A stretch of DNA of 64,000 nucleotides from Pseudomonas sp. RIT-PI-r (GTDB lineage Bacteria > Pseudomonadota > Gammaproteobacteria > Pseudomonadales > Pseudomonadaceae). Under the pieces are notes generated by a model. The model was not told where the DNA came from. It saw only the letters and a list, made by a program, of their open reading frames with translations, and made no database searches. The position numbers and the translations under genes are program-made. The stretch spans positions 307,739 through 371,738 of the forward strand of contig NZ_LIGE01000018.1 of NCBI RefSeq assembly GCF_001297015.1, in the 5' to 3' direction. Positions 55,457 to 63,897 of this stretch are shown one piece after another (position 1 is the first letter of the stretch; each line of letters begins with the position of its first letter).

Positions 55457-55924
55457 ATGAGCAATTTGCAACCGGACACCCTGATCAAAAACCCGCATGG
55501 CTGCCACGTTGTGTCGTCGGTGGAGGTACCGGCGGACGCGGTGCAGGTCTGGGCAGTGGTCGGTAACTTCGGCGGTTTCGACCGTTTCATTCCGGCGCTG
55601 TCGCACATCGAAATGACCGGTGAGGGTGTGTCCTCGCTACGCAAGAAATGCTTCAAGGACGGCAACGTGGTGGTCGAACAACTCAACTCCCGCGATGAGC
55701 AGGCACGCAGCATGACCTGGACAACGATTTACAACACGCTGGGGGTGGCGAATCTGTGGGCGGCGATGAATGTGGAAGCGCTGGGCGCAGGCAAGTCTCG
55801 GGCGACGTGGACGATCATTGCCGAGCCGGCCTCGGGCGGTGAGGAAGCGCTGCCCGGGTTCAAGGATTTTGTGCAGGGGTTTGCCGATGATGCGATGGGG
55901 AATGTGCTGAAGCTGTTTGTTTAA
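55457..55924 (+). CDS. SRPBCC/polyketide-cyclase-like protein (PvfD/MgoD-like)
   Basis: A 155-residue START-fold protein: SSVEVPADAVQVWAVVGNFGGFDRFIPALSHIEMTGEG at the start, a beta-sheet middle, and the long C-terminal helix FKDFVQGFADDAMGNVLKLFV typical of the PYR/PYL-polyketide cyclase 2 group. It is the last gene of the operon (AAGGAGCAACACC before the ATG). In pvf/mgo clusters the fourth gene is such a cyclase-like protein. It may bind or shape the intermediate; its exact step is not known to me. Confidence 0.88.
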   Translation: MSNLQPDTLIKNPHGCHVVSSVEVPADAVQVWAVVGNFGGFDRFIPALSHIEMTGEGVSSLRKKCFKDGNVVVEQLNSRDEQARSMTWTTIYNTLGVANLWAAMNVEALGAGKSRATWTIIAEPASGGEEALPGFKDFVQGFADDAMGNVLKLFV

Positions 55925-55956
55925 GGCTTGAGTTTGGCGGTGAGTTGTAGACCGCT

Positions 55957-56040
55957 ATCGCGAGCAGGCTCACTCCTACAGTTGATCGGGTTCCTTCAGA
56001 TGGAACCCGGTTAATTTGTAGGAGCGAGCCTGCTCGCGAT
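55957..56040. repeat. Paired REP element with mixed arms
   Basis: The left arm ATCGCGAGCAGGCTCACTCC begins at 55957 and the inverted right arm (AGCGAGCCTGCTCGCGAT) ends at 56040. It closes the signal operon and lies before the convergent chemoreceptor gene. Confidence 0.9.
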
Positions 56041-56066
56041 GAACGATAACTCTGTCTGACTTGAGG

Positions 56067-57947
56067 TCAGATCTTGAAGCTGTCGACCAGTTGCTTCAGG
56101 CGGTTGGCCTGCTGCGACAACGCATCACAATCCTTCAACGTTTCATTGAGGTTGGCCACGCTCTGCTGGTTCAGCAGGTTGATCTGGTTGACGTCGACGT
56201 TGAGAGTTTCCACCACGGCGGTCTGCTCTTCGGTAGCGGCGGCGACCGACTGGTTCATGCCGTCGATTTCGCCGATACGCTGGGTCACGCTGACCAGGCG
56301 CAAACCGGCCTGATTGGCCACTTCAACGCTTTGCTCGCTGGACGCCTGGCTGGCGTTCATCGTGCTCACCGCTTCACGCGAACCGACTTGCAGCGACGTG
56401 ATCATCTTGTGGATCTCTTCCGCCGACTCCTGGGTGCGATGGGCAAGGTTACGCACCTCGTCCGCCACCACGGCAAAACCACGTCCGGCTTCACCGGCAC
56501 GCGCCGCTTCGATCGCGGCGTTGAGTGCCAGCAGGTTGGTCTGTTGCGAGATGCCTTTGATCACATCGAGGATGTGGCCGATGTTGTCGGTGCTGGCATT
56601 GAGGGTTTCGATCTGCGTGCACGACAGGCTGATCTTCTGCGACAGCTCGGTCATCGCCAGGATCGTCTGCTCGACCACCTGACGCCCATCATCGGCCTGC
56701 TCACTGGCGCCGCTGGCGTGTTGCGAAGCATCGGCGGCGTTGCGGGCGATTTCCTGAGTAGCAGCGCCCAGTTCGTTGATCGCCGCAGCGACGCTGTTGG
56801 TGCGCGCGCTTTGTTCGTCAGAACCGACGATCGAGGCGTTGGACGACGCCATCACCCGTTGCGACAGGTCATGTACATGGCGAGTCGCCGAAGACACCTC
56901 GGAAATCGACGCATGAATTCGCTCGACGAACTGGTTGAACGCACTGCCCAGCTCGCCGAACTCATCTTTGCTCTCAACCACCAGACGACGGGTCAGGTCG
57001 CCCTCGCCCTGAGCGATGTCCTGCATCGCGCGGCCCATGGTGGTCAGCGGACGCATCAGCACGTTGATCAACAGGCTGAGCAGCAGCGCAATCGCGCCGA
57101 CAGCGACAAACATCGCGATCAGTGCCGAGGTGCGGAATTGGCTGAGTGCGGCGTAGGCTTTGTCGCGATCGATCGACAGACCGATGTACCACTGCGCATT
57201 CGGCAGATCGCTGACCGGGGTGAACGACAGAATGCGTTCCTGGCCGTTGAGCACGACGTTCTGGTTGCCCTTCTCGATGCGTACGCTGGTGTTCGGGTAG
57301 ATGTCTTTCAGGTTTTTCATGACCTGATCTTTGTCCGGACTGACAATCACTTGACCGTCGGCGCTGACCAGGAACGCGTGGCCGAGGCCGCCGAAGTCAA
57401 CCGAGTTGATGATCTTCACCAGGGTTTCCAGGCTCAAGTCACCACCAACCACGCCGAGCAGCTCGCCGTTCTTTTTCACCGGCATGGCGATGGTCACTAC
57501 CAGGCCACCGACAGCGGCCATGTACGGCGGCGTCAGCATGGTTTTGTCAGCCACAACGGCTTGCTTGTACCAAGGGCGCTGACGCGGATCGTAGCCGTCC
57601 GGCATCTTCGCGTCAGGGCGCTGGGTGAATACACCGTTGGCCTGACCGACGTAGGTGAACTGGAAATTCGAGGTGAAGGCCGGTTGATCGACCAGACCCG
57701 GGAAGTCGGCGTCCTTGCCCTGATGGGCAACGTTCTGCGCGAGGTTTTCCAGCACCAGAATCCGCCCGCTCATCCAGTTCTGCACGCTGCTGGCGGTCAG
57801 ATCACCGGCCTGCTGCACAGAGGACTGGAGGTTCTGGCGAATGGTGTTTCGCTGCAGATAGTCGTTGTAGAGGGTGAACAGCGCGAACGCCAGGACCACG
57901 ACGCCCGAGGCGGCCAACAGGATTTTATGGCTGAACTTGAGATTCAT
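56067..57947 (-). CDS. Methyl-accepting chemotaxis protein with dCache sensor
   Basis: A 626-residue chemoreceptor. Helix 1 ([19 protein letters not shown]) is followed by a periplasmic dCache domain (about 35-275), helix 2 ([20 protein letters not shown]), a HAMP domain and a signalling domain. The tip is [38 protein letters not shown]. The dCache stretch [14 protein letters not shown] and [18 protein letters not shown] resembles the amino-acid-binding subclass, so the ligand may be amino acids. The ATG at 57947 starts the natural N-terminus MNLKFSHKI; the longer frame to 58058 is not needed. Confidence 0.9.
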   Translation of the reverse strand: MNLKFSHKILLAASGVVVLAFALFTLYNDYLQRNTIRQNLQSSVQQAGDLTASSVQNWMSGRILVLENLAQNVAHQGKDADFPGLVDQPAFTSNFQFTYVGQANGVFTQRPDAKMPDGYDPRQRPWYKQAVVADKTMLTPPYMAAVGGLVVTIAMPVKKNGELLGVVGGDLSLETLVKIINSVDFGGLGHAFLVSADGQVIVSPDKDQVMKNLKDIYPNTSVRIEKGNQNVVLNGQERILSFTPVSDLPNAQWYIGLSIDRDKAYAALSQFRTSALIAMFVAVGAIALLLSLLINVLMRPLTTMGRAMQDIAQGEGDLTRRLVVESKDEFGELGSAFNQFVERIHASISEVSSATRHVHDLSQRVMASSNASIVGSDEQSARTNSVAAAINELGAATQEIARNAADASQHASGASEQADDGRQVVEQTILAMTELSQKISLSCTQIETLNASTDNIGHILDVIKGISQQTNLLALNAAIEAARAGEAGRGFAVVADEVRNLAHRTQESAEEIHKMITSLQVGSREAVSTMNASQASSEQSVEVANQAGLRLVSVTQRIGEIDGMNQSVAAATEEQTAVVETLNVDVNQINLLNQQSVANLNETLKDCDALSQQANRLKQLVDSFKI

Positions 57948-58251
57948 TTCATGGGACTTCTTATGCCAAAAGTGGGGATGCGTTCCGGATGCAACATTCC
58001 ATGTACAGCGCAGGCAGCGTTCTTCTGGCCGCTCTACTTTGGTGCACGCATGTCTCACCAGTCTGTCGGCACGTTTCGGAGAAATCTTAGGGTCGTGGGG
58101 GAAATGGATGGAATTTCTGGCGGATTCCCGCCGAACGGCGCGCTAGAGCGGCTGATAACCGGTTTTTTACGACGGTCGCATCAACGGCAGTTGCAAATTC
58201 TGTAACCCTTGATGACAATGCGAGTAATTATCATTTGTGACGTTCGCGTTC
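57948..58251. other. Divergent promoter region, chemoreceptor and ECF sigma
   Basis: 304 bases with no gene. The right end contains a Fur box. The left part should carry the chemoreceptor promoter, but I see no clear motif there. Confidence 0.5.
58214..58232 (+). promoter_or_regulatory. Fur box upstream of the ECF sigma gene
   Basis: GACAATGCGAGTAATTATC matches 14 of 19 bases of the Fur consensus GATAATGATAATCATTATC. It lies 20 bases before the sigma factor ATG. Expected effect: iron-replete repression of the sigma/anti-sigma pair. Confidence 0.75.
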
Positions 58252-58752
58252 ATGTCCTCACCTGAGTTTGCAGTACAGGCGCTTTACAGTAGTCATCACG
58301 GCTGGCTCAACGCTTGGCTGCGCGTGCGGATGGGCAATGCAGCGGATGCAGCAGATCTGGCACAGGACACCTTCGTGCGCCTGTTGCAACGCACCGAACG
58401 CCTCGAACTCAAAACGCCCCGCGCTTTTCTGCGTACCGTCGCTCGCGGCCTGGTGATTGATCACTGGCGCCGCGAGGAAATCGAACGCGCCTATCTGGAA
58501 ACCATCGCACATCTACCCGAAGCCGAAACGCCGAGTGCCGAAGCCCGCGCACTGGTGATCGAACTGCTGGAGAGCATCGCGCGCATGCTTGAAGGACTGA
58601 AACCGAAAGTGCGTCAGGCCTTTCTGTTGGCGCAGTGCGAAGGTTTGACCCACAAGCAGATCGCCGAACAGATGGGTTTGTCGCTGCGCTCAGTGGAACG
58701 CTATGTCGCTGATGCGCTGTATCACTGCTACGTACTGCGGTACGAAAGCTGA
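58252..58752 (+). CDS. FecI/PvdS-type ECF sigma factor (iron starvation)
   Basis: A 166-residue ECF sigma factor. Region 2 is LYSSHHGWLNAWLRVRMGNAADAADLAQDTFVRLLQ...RAFLRTVARGLVIDHWRR, and region 4 is MLEGLKPKVRQAFLLAQCEGLTHKQIAEQMGLSLRSVERYVADALYHCY. DTFVRLL and GLSLRSVERYV mark the FecI subgroup. The ATG at 58252 is used; a GTG at 58237 is also in frame. It overlaps the fecR-like gene (TGATG) and would transcribe the receptor gene when its siderophore is sensed. A Fur box precedes it. Confidence 0.92.
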   Translation: MSSPEFAVQALYSSHHGWLNAWLRVRMGNAADAADLAQDTFVRLLQRTERLELKTPRAFLRTVARGLVIDHWRREEIERAYLETIAHLPEAETPSAEARALVIELLESIARMLEGLKPKVRQAFLLAQCEGLTHKQIAEQMGLSLRSVERYVADALYHCYVLRYES

Positions 58753-59753
58753 TGCCTGTGGATAACGTGTCTCTCGGACGTCGCGGCGAGCCGCAGCAGC
58801 AAGTGGTCAAGCAAGCCATCCATTGGCTGTTGCGCTTGCGCAATAACCATGGCAACTCGAGGTTGAATCGCCAGTGTGAGCAGTGGCGTGCCGAACACCA
58901 CGAGCATGAACTGGCCTGGCAACGGGTGCAGTCGCTGCAAGCCGAGTTGAGCAGTAACCTTCGCGCGGTGCCCGGTGCGCAAGTGGCATTCAATACCCTG
59001 GAAAACGGCGCACAGGGTTTGGGTCGGCGACAGGCTTTGAAGTTGTTGTCTGGCGCATTGCTGATGGGCTCCGCCGCTTGGTTGGCCAAGGACACGGCTG
59101 CGTGGCAGCAATGGCGTGCCGATTACGCCACGGCCACCGGCGAGCGTCGCGGCTTCCAGCTGCCGGACGGCACGCGCATCGAACTCAACACCGCCAGCGC
59201 CGTGGATCTGGATTACACCGCGCAGCAGCGCCTGATCAAACTGACTCGCGGCGAGATCATTGTCACGTGTGGCGGCGCTGATGAAGGTGCGGATTTCGAA
59301 CGACCGTTGCGCGTACAAAGTCGTCACGGTGTCTACGAGCCGCAGAATGCGCGGTTCATCCTGCGCCAGGACCACGATTGCACGCGGCTCAGCGTCACCA
59401 GTGGGCGTGTGGCCATTCATTCCGCCGGTTCGACGATTGAAGCGCTGGCCGGGCAGAGTTATCTCATCGATCACCATCAGGTGCGCGTGGCGCCGGCACT
59501 GGATATGGATGTCGGCGCGTGGGTCGATGGCTTGATCGTCACACGCAATATGCGCCTCGGTGATTTCCTCAGCGAAGTCGGACGTTATCGTCAGGGCTTT
59601 CTGACCTGCGCTTCGGACGTTTCCGACTTGCGTCTGTCCGGCGTGTTCCGCCTCGAAGACACCGACAAGCTGTTGGCCATCCTGCCGCAGACGTTGCCGG
59701 TGAAATTGCGCTATCGCACCCGCTGGTGGGTGACCCTGGAACATGTCGTGTGA
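58752..59753 (+). CDS. FecR-type anti-sigma/sigma regulator
   Basis: A 333-residue protein. The cytoplasmic N-terminal domain (QQQVVKQAIHWLLRLRNN...CEQWRAEHHEHELAWQRVQSL, including the conserved W-rich stretch) binds the sigma factor. A single membrane helix follows (RQALKLLSGALLMGSAAWLA, about 95-115), then the periplasmic FecR domain (RRGFQLPDGTRIELNTASAVDLDYTAQQRLIKLTRGEIIV) and a C-terminal STN-like end (LRLSGVFRLEDTDKLLAILPQTLPVKL). It passes the signal from the loaded receptor to the ECF sigma. Translation is coupled to the sigma gene by TGATG. Confidence 0.92.
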   Translation: MPVDNVSLGRRGEPQQQVVKQAIHWLLRLRNNHGNSRLNRQCEQWRAEHHEHELAWQRVQSLQAELSSNLRAVPGAQVAFNTLENGAQGLGRRQALKLLSGALLMGSAAWLAKDTAAWQQWRADYATATGERRGFQLPDGTRIELNTASAVDLDYTAQQRLIKLTRGEIIVTCGGADEGADFERPLRVQSRHGVYEPQNARFILRQDHDCTRLSVTSGRVAIHSAGSTIEALAGQSYLIDHHQVRVAPALDMDVGAWVDGLIVTRNMRLGDFLSEVGRYRQGFLTCASDVSDLRLSGVFRLEDTDKLLAILPQTLPVKLRYRTRWWVTLEHVV

Positions 59754-59841
59754 AATTATTCTGGCGGGGTTTCGCAGACTGTCCGGCTTAGTCAGTAAGC
59801 ACTTCAACTCAAGCGTTTGCGACTTCCTACGGAAACCCACA

Positions 59842-62346
59842 ATGACTGTCCCCGCCACCTGTAAGAACTCTCCGAAATTCACCGGCGAATCGCGTGTTTT
59901 GCGTCATGCCGTTCGAGCAGCGCTGCTCTCTACCGCGCTGGGTGTGGCGGTGTTGCCAAGCCTGAGCGTGGCTGCCGGCACTGTTAACACTGAAGTCGGC
60001 CATCGTTACAACATCGCTGCGGGTCCATTGGCTGAAGCGCTGAATCAATTCGCGCGTCAGGCTGGCATCACCCTGGCGATGACTCCGCAACAAACTCAGG
60101 GACGGCAATCGCCAGGCGTACAGGGTGAGTATTCGACTGATCAGGCATTGAGTCATTTGCTCGGCGGCTCTGGACTGGAAGCGATCAGTCTGGATGGCAG
60201 CAGCTACACCTTGCGGTCGGTCGCGCAAAGCGATGCACTGGCCCTGCCCACCACCGACATCAAAGGCTTCGCCCTCGGTAACGCGCTGGGCAACATGGAC
60301 GGCTACAACGCCACCCACAGTCAGATCGCCACCAAAACCAGTACCGCGCTGCTGGAAACTTCGCAAAGTGTGTCCGTGGTTACTCGCGAGCAAATGGACG
60401 ACCAGGGCTCGCAGACGGTCTCGCAGGCGATGCGCTACACACCCGGTGTGCTGACCAATCCGTATGGCGCAACTCACCGTTATGACTATGTCGCTATGCG
60501 CGGCTTCAACGACGGCTCGGTGGACAACATTTACCTCGACGGCCTCAAGTCGATGGGCGACAGCGGCACTTACAGCACCATGCAGGTCGATCCATATTTC
60601 CTTGAGCGCGTGGACATTCTCAAAGGCCCGTCGTCGGTTCTATACGGTCGCAGTTCGCCGGGCGGCCTGGTGGCGTTGACCAGCAAAAAACCGCTGTATG
60701 AGGCTTACCGTCAAGTACAGGCCACGGTCGGCACGCAGGGTCAGCGCGGGGTTGGTTTTGACTTCAGCGGCCCGGTCGATGACGACAAGCGCATTGCCTA
60801 TCGTCTGACCGGGTTGTCGGATCAGTCCGACACCCAATTTGACCACAACAAGGAAAAACGCTTCGCCCTGGCACCGACGTTGAGTATCGATTTCAGTGAA
60901 GACACATCGCTGACATTGCAGGCGTATCTGCAGCACGACCCGGACGGTGGCTATCACGGTGGCGTGCCAGCCGATGGCACGATTCATCAACGCAATGGCA
61001 ACCGCCTCTCACCGCATTTCTTCGAAGGTGAGCCGGGGATTGACGGTTACTCGCGTGATCAGCAGTCGTTCGGTTATCAGTTCGAACATCGCTTCAACGA
61101 TGTCTTCACTGCACGGCAGAACTTCCGCTACCTCGACTCCAAAGTGAACATGGATCAGGTCTACGCTTATGGCTGGACCACGACAACCAGCAACGAGTTG
61201 AATCGCTACTACACCGGCGGTGATGAGCGGCTGCATGCGTTCATTGTCGACAACATGCTTCAGGCTGAATTTTTCACGGGTGCGACTAAACACACGGTGT
61301 TGATGGGCGCGGATTATCAGCGGCGTAAAACCGTGGTCGACTGGACCAGCGGCGGGCTCGCACCGATCAATGCGTTCAACCCGGTGTACGGCAACTCAGC
61401 GATCGATATGTATGGCGATACCAGTTACCTGCGGCGCCTGGAGCAGACCGGGGTTTACCTGCAAGACCTGATCGAGATGGACAAATGGCGCTTCTCGCTG
61501 GGCCTGCGTCAGGACTGGGTCGAGACATCCGATGAAAACCGCATCGCCGAAGCAGGGCGCCCTGAGGGGACAGAGGTCAACGACCGACGCACCAAACTCA
61601 CTGGCCGTGCCGGCGCGCTCTACCTGTTCGATAACGGTCTGGCGCCGTACATCAGCTATTCCGAGTCGTTCAACCCTAACTCCTACGCCGACAGCGCCGG
61701 GAACCCGCTGGCACCTACCGATGGCACGCAATGGGAAGTCGGCCTGAAGTATCAACCACTGGGCACTGACAATCTGTTCACTGCATCGCTGTTTCGCATT
61801 GATCAGGAGAACCTGGCGACCAAGCTTCCGCAGGAAAACTTCTATCGCGCTGTCGGCGCTGTCCGCTCGCAAGGTCTGGAGCTGGAAGCGCACATGCAGT
61901 TGACCGACAACCTCAAAGTCCTCGGTAGCTACACCTTCACCGACATCGAGTATTCGAAGTCGATGGTCAGCACGTTGAGCACGCCGACCGATGTGATCGA
62001 GAACAAGGGCAACTCGCCGACGCAGGCACCGCGACATATGGCCTCGTTGTGGGCTGACTACAAATTCGACAGCGCGGCACTTGATGGCCTGCGCCTCGGC
62101 GGCGGCGTGCGGTATGTCGGATACAGTTGGGCGGATGCGGAGAACACCCTGAAGGTGCCGTCCTACACACTGTTCGACGCCTCGATTGGCTACGACCTGG
62201 GCAAGGTCGGGTTGAAGGGCGTCGACGTTCGCCTGAACGCGAACAATCTGACCAATGAGTCCTATGTGGCGTCCTGCGCCAGTCTGAACTTTTGCTATTT
62301 GGGTGAAGAGCGCAACGTCGCGGCGACCGTCAGCTACCAGTTCTAA
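59842..62346 (+). CDS. TonB-dependent siderophore receptor with signalling domain (FoxA/FpvA-like)
   Basis: An 834-residue outer-membrane transducer. After a signal peptide (VRAALLSTALGVAVLPSLSVAAG) comes the STN signalling domain (GHRYNIAAGPLAEALNQ...LSHLLGGSGLEAISLDGSSYTLR). A plug follows (QSVSVVTREQMDDQGSQTVSQAMRYTPGV; ERVDILKGPSSVLYGRSSPGG) and then a 22-strand barrel ending NVAATVSYQF with terminal Phe. The STN domain contacts the FecR-like protein and the sigma factor then raises receptor expression. With a PepSY gene downstream the order resembles P. aeruginosa foxI-foxR-foxA-foxB, so a hydroxamate (ferrioxamine-like) ligand is a guess. ATG at 59842 after GGAAACCCACA. Confidence 0.92.
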   Translation: MTVPATCKNSPKFTGESRVLRHAVRAALLSTALGVAVLPSLSVAAGTVNTEVGHRYNIAAGPLAEALNQFARQAGITLAMTPQQTQGRQSPGVQGEYSTDQALSHLLGGSGLEAISLDGSSYTLRSVAQSDALALPTTDIKGFALGNALGNMDGYNATHSQIATKTSTALLETSQSVSVVTREQMDDQGSQTVSQAMRYTPGVLTNPYGATHRYDYVAMRGFNDGSVDNIYLDGLKSMGDSGTYSTMQVDPYFLERVDILKGPSSVLYGRSSPGGLVALTSKKPLYEAYRQVQATVGTQGQRGVGFDFSGPVDDDKRIAYRLTGLSDQSDTQFDHNKEKRFALAPTLSIDFSEDTSLTLQAYLQHDPDGGYHGGVPADGTIHQRNGNRLSPHFFEGEPGIDGYSRDQQSFGYQFEHRFNDVFTARQNFRYLDSKVNMDQVYAYGWTTTTSNELNRYYTGGDERLHAFIVDNMLQAEFFTGATKHTVLMGADYQRRKTVVDWTSGGLAPINAFNPVYGNSAIDMYGDTSYLRRLEQTGVYLQDLIEMDKWRFSLGLRQDWVETSDENRIAEAGRPEGTEVNDRRTKLTGRAGALYLFDNGLAPYISYSESFNPNSYADSAGNPLAPTDGTQWEVGLKYQPLGTDNLFTASLFRIDQENLATKLPQENFYRAVGAVRSQGLELEAHMQLTDNLKVLGSYTFTDIEYSKSMVSTLSTPTDVIENKGNSPTQAPRHMASLWADYKFDSAALDGLRLGGGVRYVGYSWADAENTLKVPSYTLFDASIGYDLGKVGLKGVDVRLNANNLTNESYVASCASLNFCYLGEERNVAATVSYQF

Positions 62347-62367
62347 ACCTTTTGTCCTGTGCATAAA

Positions 62368-62400
62368 AAAGCCAGCCCCTGAATGTCAGGGGCTGGCTTT
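62368..62400 (+). terminator. Strong hairpin between receptor and PepSY genes
   Basis: A 15-bp perfect stem (AAAGCCAGCCCCTGA at 62368-62382, TCAGGGGCTGGCTTT at 62386-62400) with a three-base loop, 21 bases after the receptor stop. A weak T tail follows. It would reduce read-through into the next gene. Confidence 0.8.
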
Positions 62401-62424
62401 GTCGTATTTGAAGGAAAATTTTTC

Positions 62425-63603
62425 ATGCGCGCATTTCTGGTTTTGTTGCATCGCTACATCGGCTTGGCCACCGCGGTATTTTTACTGCTGGCGGGAATCA
62501 CCGGGAGCATTCTTGCGTTCAACCATGAGCTGGATGAGTGGTTGAATCCCGAGTTTTATAGCGCCTCGGCGCAGGGCTTACGATTGCCACCGGGCGAGCT
62601 GGTTGATGCGCTGCAAGCTGCGCATCCGAAGCTGCAGGTCTGGTATATGGAGTATCCGCATGAGGCGGGGCATACGGCATTGCTGGCGGCGGTTCCGCGC
62701 AATGACCCAACGACCGGCAAGCCGTTTGATGAACGTAATCAGGTGTTCTATCTGGATCCGGTGAACGCTGAACAGAAGGGGCAGCGTTACTGGGGGGAAT
62801 GCTGTTTTCAGCGGGAAAACTTTGTCCCGTTTATCCTCGAGTTCCACTACAACCTGACATTGCCAGGCAATTGGGGGTTGTGGCTGATGGGATTGGTAGC
62901 CATCGCCTGGGTGATCGATTGTTTCATCGCTTTGTGGCTGACGTTACCGCGTGGCAAGCCGTTCTGGAAGAAGTGGTCGGCGGCCTGGAAGATCAAGGGT
63001 GGGCATGCGTATCGGCTGAACTTCGACCTGCATCGCGCCGGTGGGTTGTGGTTGTGGCTTTTATTGCTGCCAATCGCTGTCAGCAGTGTGGCGATGAACT
63101 TGCCGAGTCAGGTGTTCAAGCCTGCTGTGTCGTTGTTTTCATCGATCGAACCGAGCGTCTATGAGGCACGAGGGCGGATGCCTGTGGGTGAGCTTGGGAT
63201 AACGCAGTTGAGTTATCAACAGGCATACGAGAGGGCATTACAGGAGGGAAAAAGGTTAGGACTGACAGCTGGGATCGGGGAGTTGTACTACAGCTTTGAA
63301 TACAACTTTTACGGTGCAGGATTTGGTCAACACGACACAGACGCTCATGGTAAATCCTGGTTGTTCTTTCACGGTACGGATGGGCGATTGCTAGGGCAGG
63401 AGATCGCTGGACAGGGAACGTTGGGGGAACAGTTTTACCGATTGCAGTTGCCCATACACGGAGGTCGGATCATTGGTGTTACCGGGCAGGTGATGATCGC
63501 GGTACTAGGTTTTTTGATTGCGGGGTTGTCGGGGACTGGCGTTTATATCTGGTGGCGCAAATGGCTGGCACGACGCATGAGCAGGGCACGCAAAGCAGTT
63601 TGA
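62425..63603 (+). CDS. PepSY-associated TM protein (PiuB/FoxB-like)
   Basis: A 392-residue inner-membrane protein. Helix 1 with FLVLLHRYIGLATAVFLLLAGITGSILAFNHELDEWLNP is followed by a periplasmic PepSY-like region, more helices (LWLMGLVAIAWVIDCFIALWLTLPRG; RAGGLWLWLLLLPIAVSSVAMNL) and a last helix near VTGQVMIAVLGFLIAGLSGTGVYIWWRKW. Conserved His-bearing helices suggest haem- or flavin-linked ferric-siderophore reduction as in FoxB/PiuB relatives. AAGGA lies 9 bases before the ATG at 62425. It has its own unit after the hairpin but probably belongs to the same uptake system. Confidence 0.87.
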   Translation: MRAFLVLLHRYIGLATAVFLLLAGITGSILAFNHELDEWLNPEFYSASAQGLRLPPGELVDALQAAHPKLQVWYMEYPHEAGHTALLAAVPRNDPTTGKPFDERNQVFYLDPVNAEQKGQRYWGECCFQRENFVPFILEFHYNLTLPGNWGLWLMGLVAIAWVIDCFIALWLTLPRGKPFWKKWSAAWKIKGGHAYRLNFDLHRAGGLWLWLLLLPIAVSSVAMNLPSQVFKPAVSLFSSIEPSVYEARGRMPVGELGITQLSYQQAYERALQEGKRLGLTAGIGELYYSFEYNFYGAGFGQHDTDAHGKSWLFFHGTDGRLLGQEIAGQGTLGEQFYRLQLPIHGGRIIGVTGQVMIAVLGFLIAGLSGTGVYIWWRKWLARRMSRARKAV

Positions 63604-63633
63604 CGTTCGGTTTTGGCAGGCACTGAAATGACA

Positions 63634-63665
63634 AAACCCCTGTCTGCGTTAACAGACAGGGGTTT
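63634..63665 (-). terminator. Terminator of the first 5S rRNA gene
   Basis: A 13-bp perfect stem AAACCCCTGTCTG/CAGACAGGGGTTT with a six-base loop. Read on the minus strand it ends GGGGTTTTGTC, directly after the 5S gene. It may also stop the convergent PepSY transcript. Confidence 0.85.
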
Positions 63666-63676
63666 CGGAATTTAAT

Positions 63677-63791
63677 CTTGACGATGACCTACTCTCACAT
63701 GGGGAAACCCCACACTACCATCGGCGATGCATCGTTTCACTGCTGAGTTCGGGATGGGATCAGGTGGTTCCAACGCTCTATGGTCGTCAAG
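63677..63791 (-). rRNA. rrf: 5S ribosomal RNA
   Basis: The minus strand reads CTTGACGACCATAGAGCGTT..., then the 5S core CCACCTGATCCCATCCCGAA and CTCAGCAGTGAAACG..., ending GAGAGTAGGTCATCGTCAAG. This is the typical Pseudomonas 5S rRNA of about 115 nt. Ends are set from the pairing termini CTTGACGA.../...TCGTCAAG and may be off by a base or two. Confidence 0.95.
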
Positions 63792-63856
63792 AAATTCTGT
63801 ATCTGACCTGTCAACACGGTAACAGGCCAGCAAAAACGGATGTTTCTACTAAAACA

Positions 63857-63886
63857 AAACCCCAACTGCTTTCGCAATTGGGGTTT
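63857..63886 (-). terminator. Terminator of the second 5S rRNA gene
   Basis: AAACCCCAACTGC (63857-63869) pairs with GCAATTGGGGTTT (63874-63886) with one mismatch, which becomes a U-G wobble in the minus-strand RNA. The loop there is GAAA and the tail is GGGGTTTTGTTTTAG, a good intrinsic terminator. Confidence 0.85.
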
Positions 63887-63897
63887 CGGAATTTAAT

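Noticed and set aside
56061..58205. 714-codon plus-strand frame opposite the chemoreceptor gene
   Set aside because: The minus strand carries a full dCache-HAMP-signalling protein. The plus frame also runs past both its ends without domain signal.
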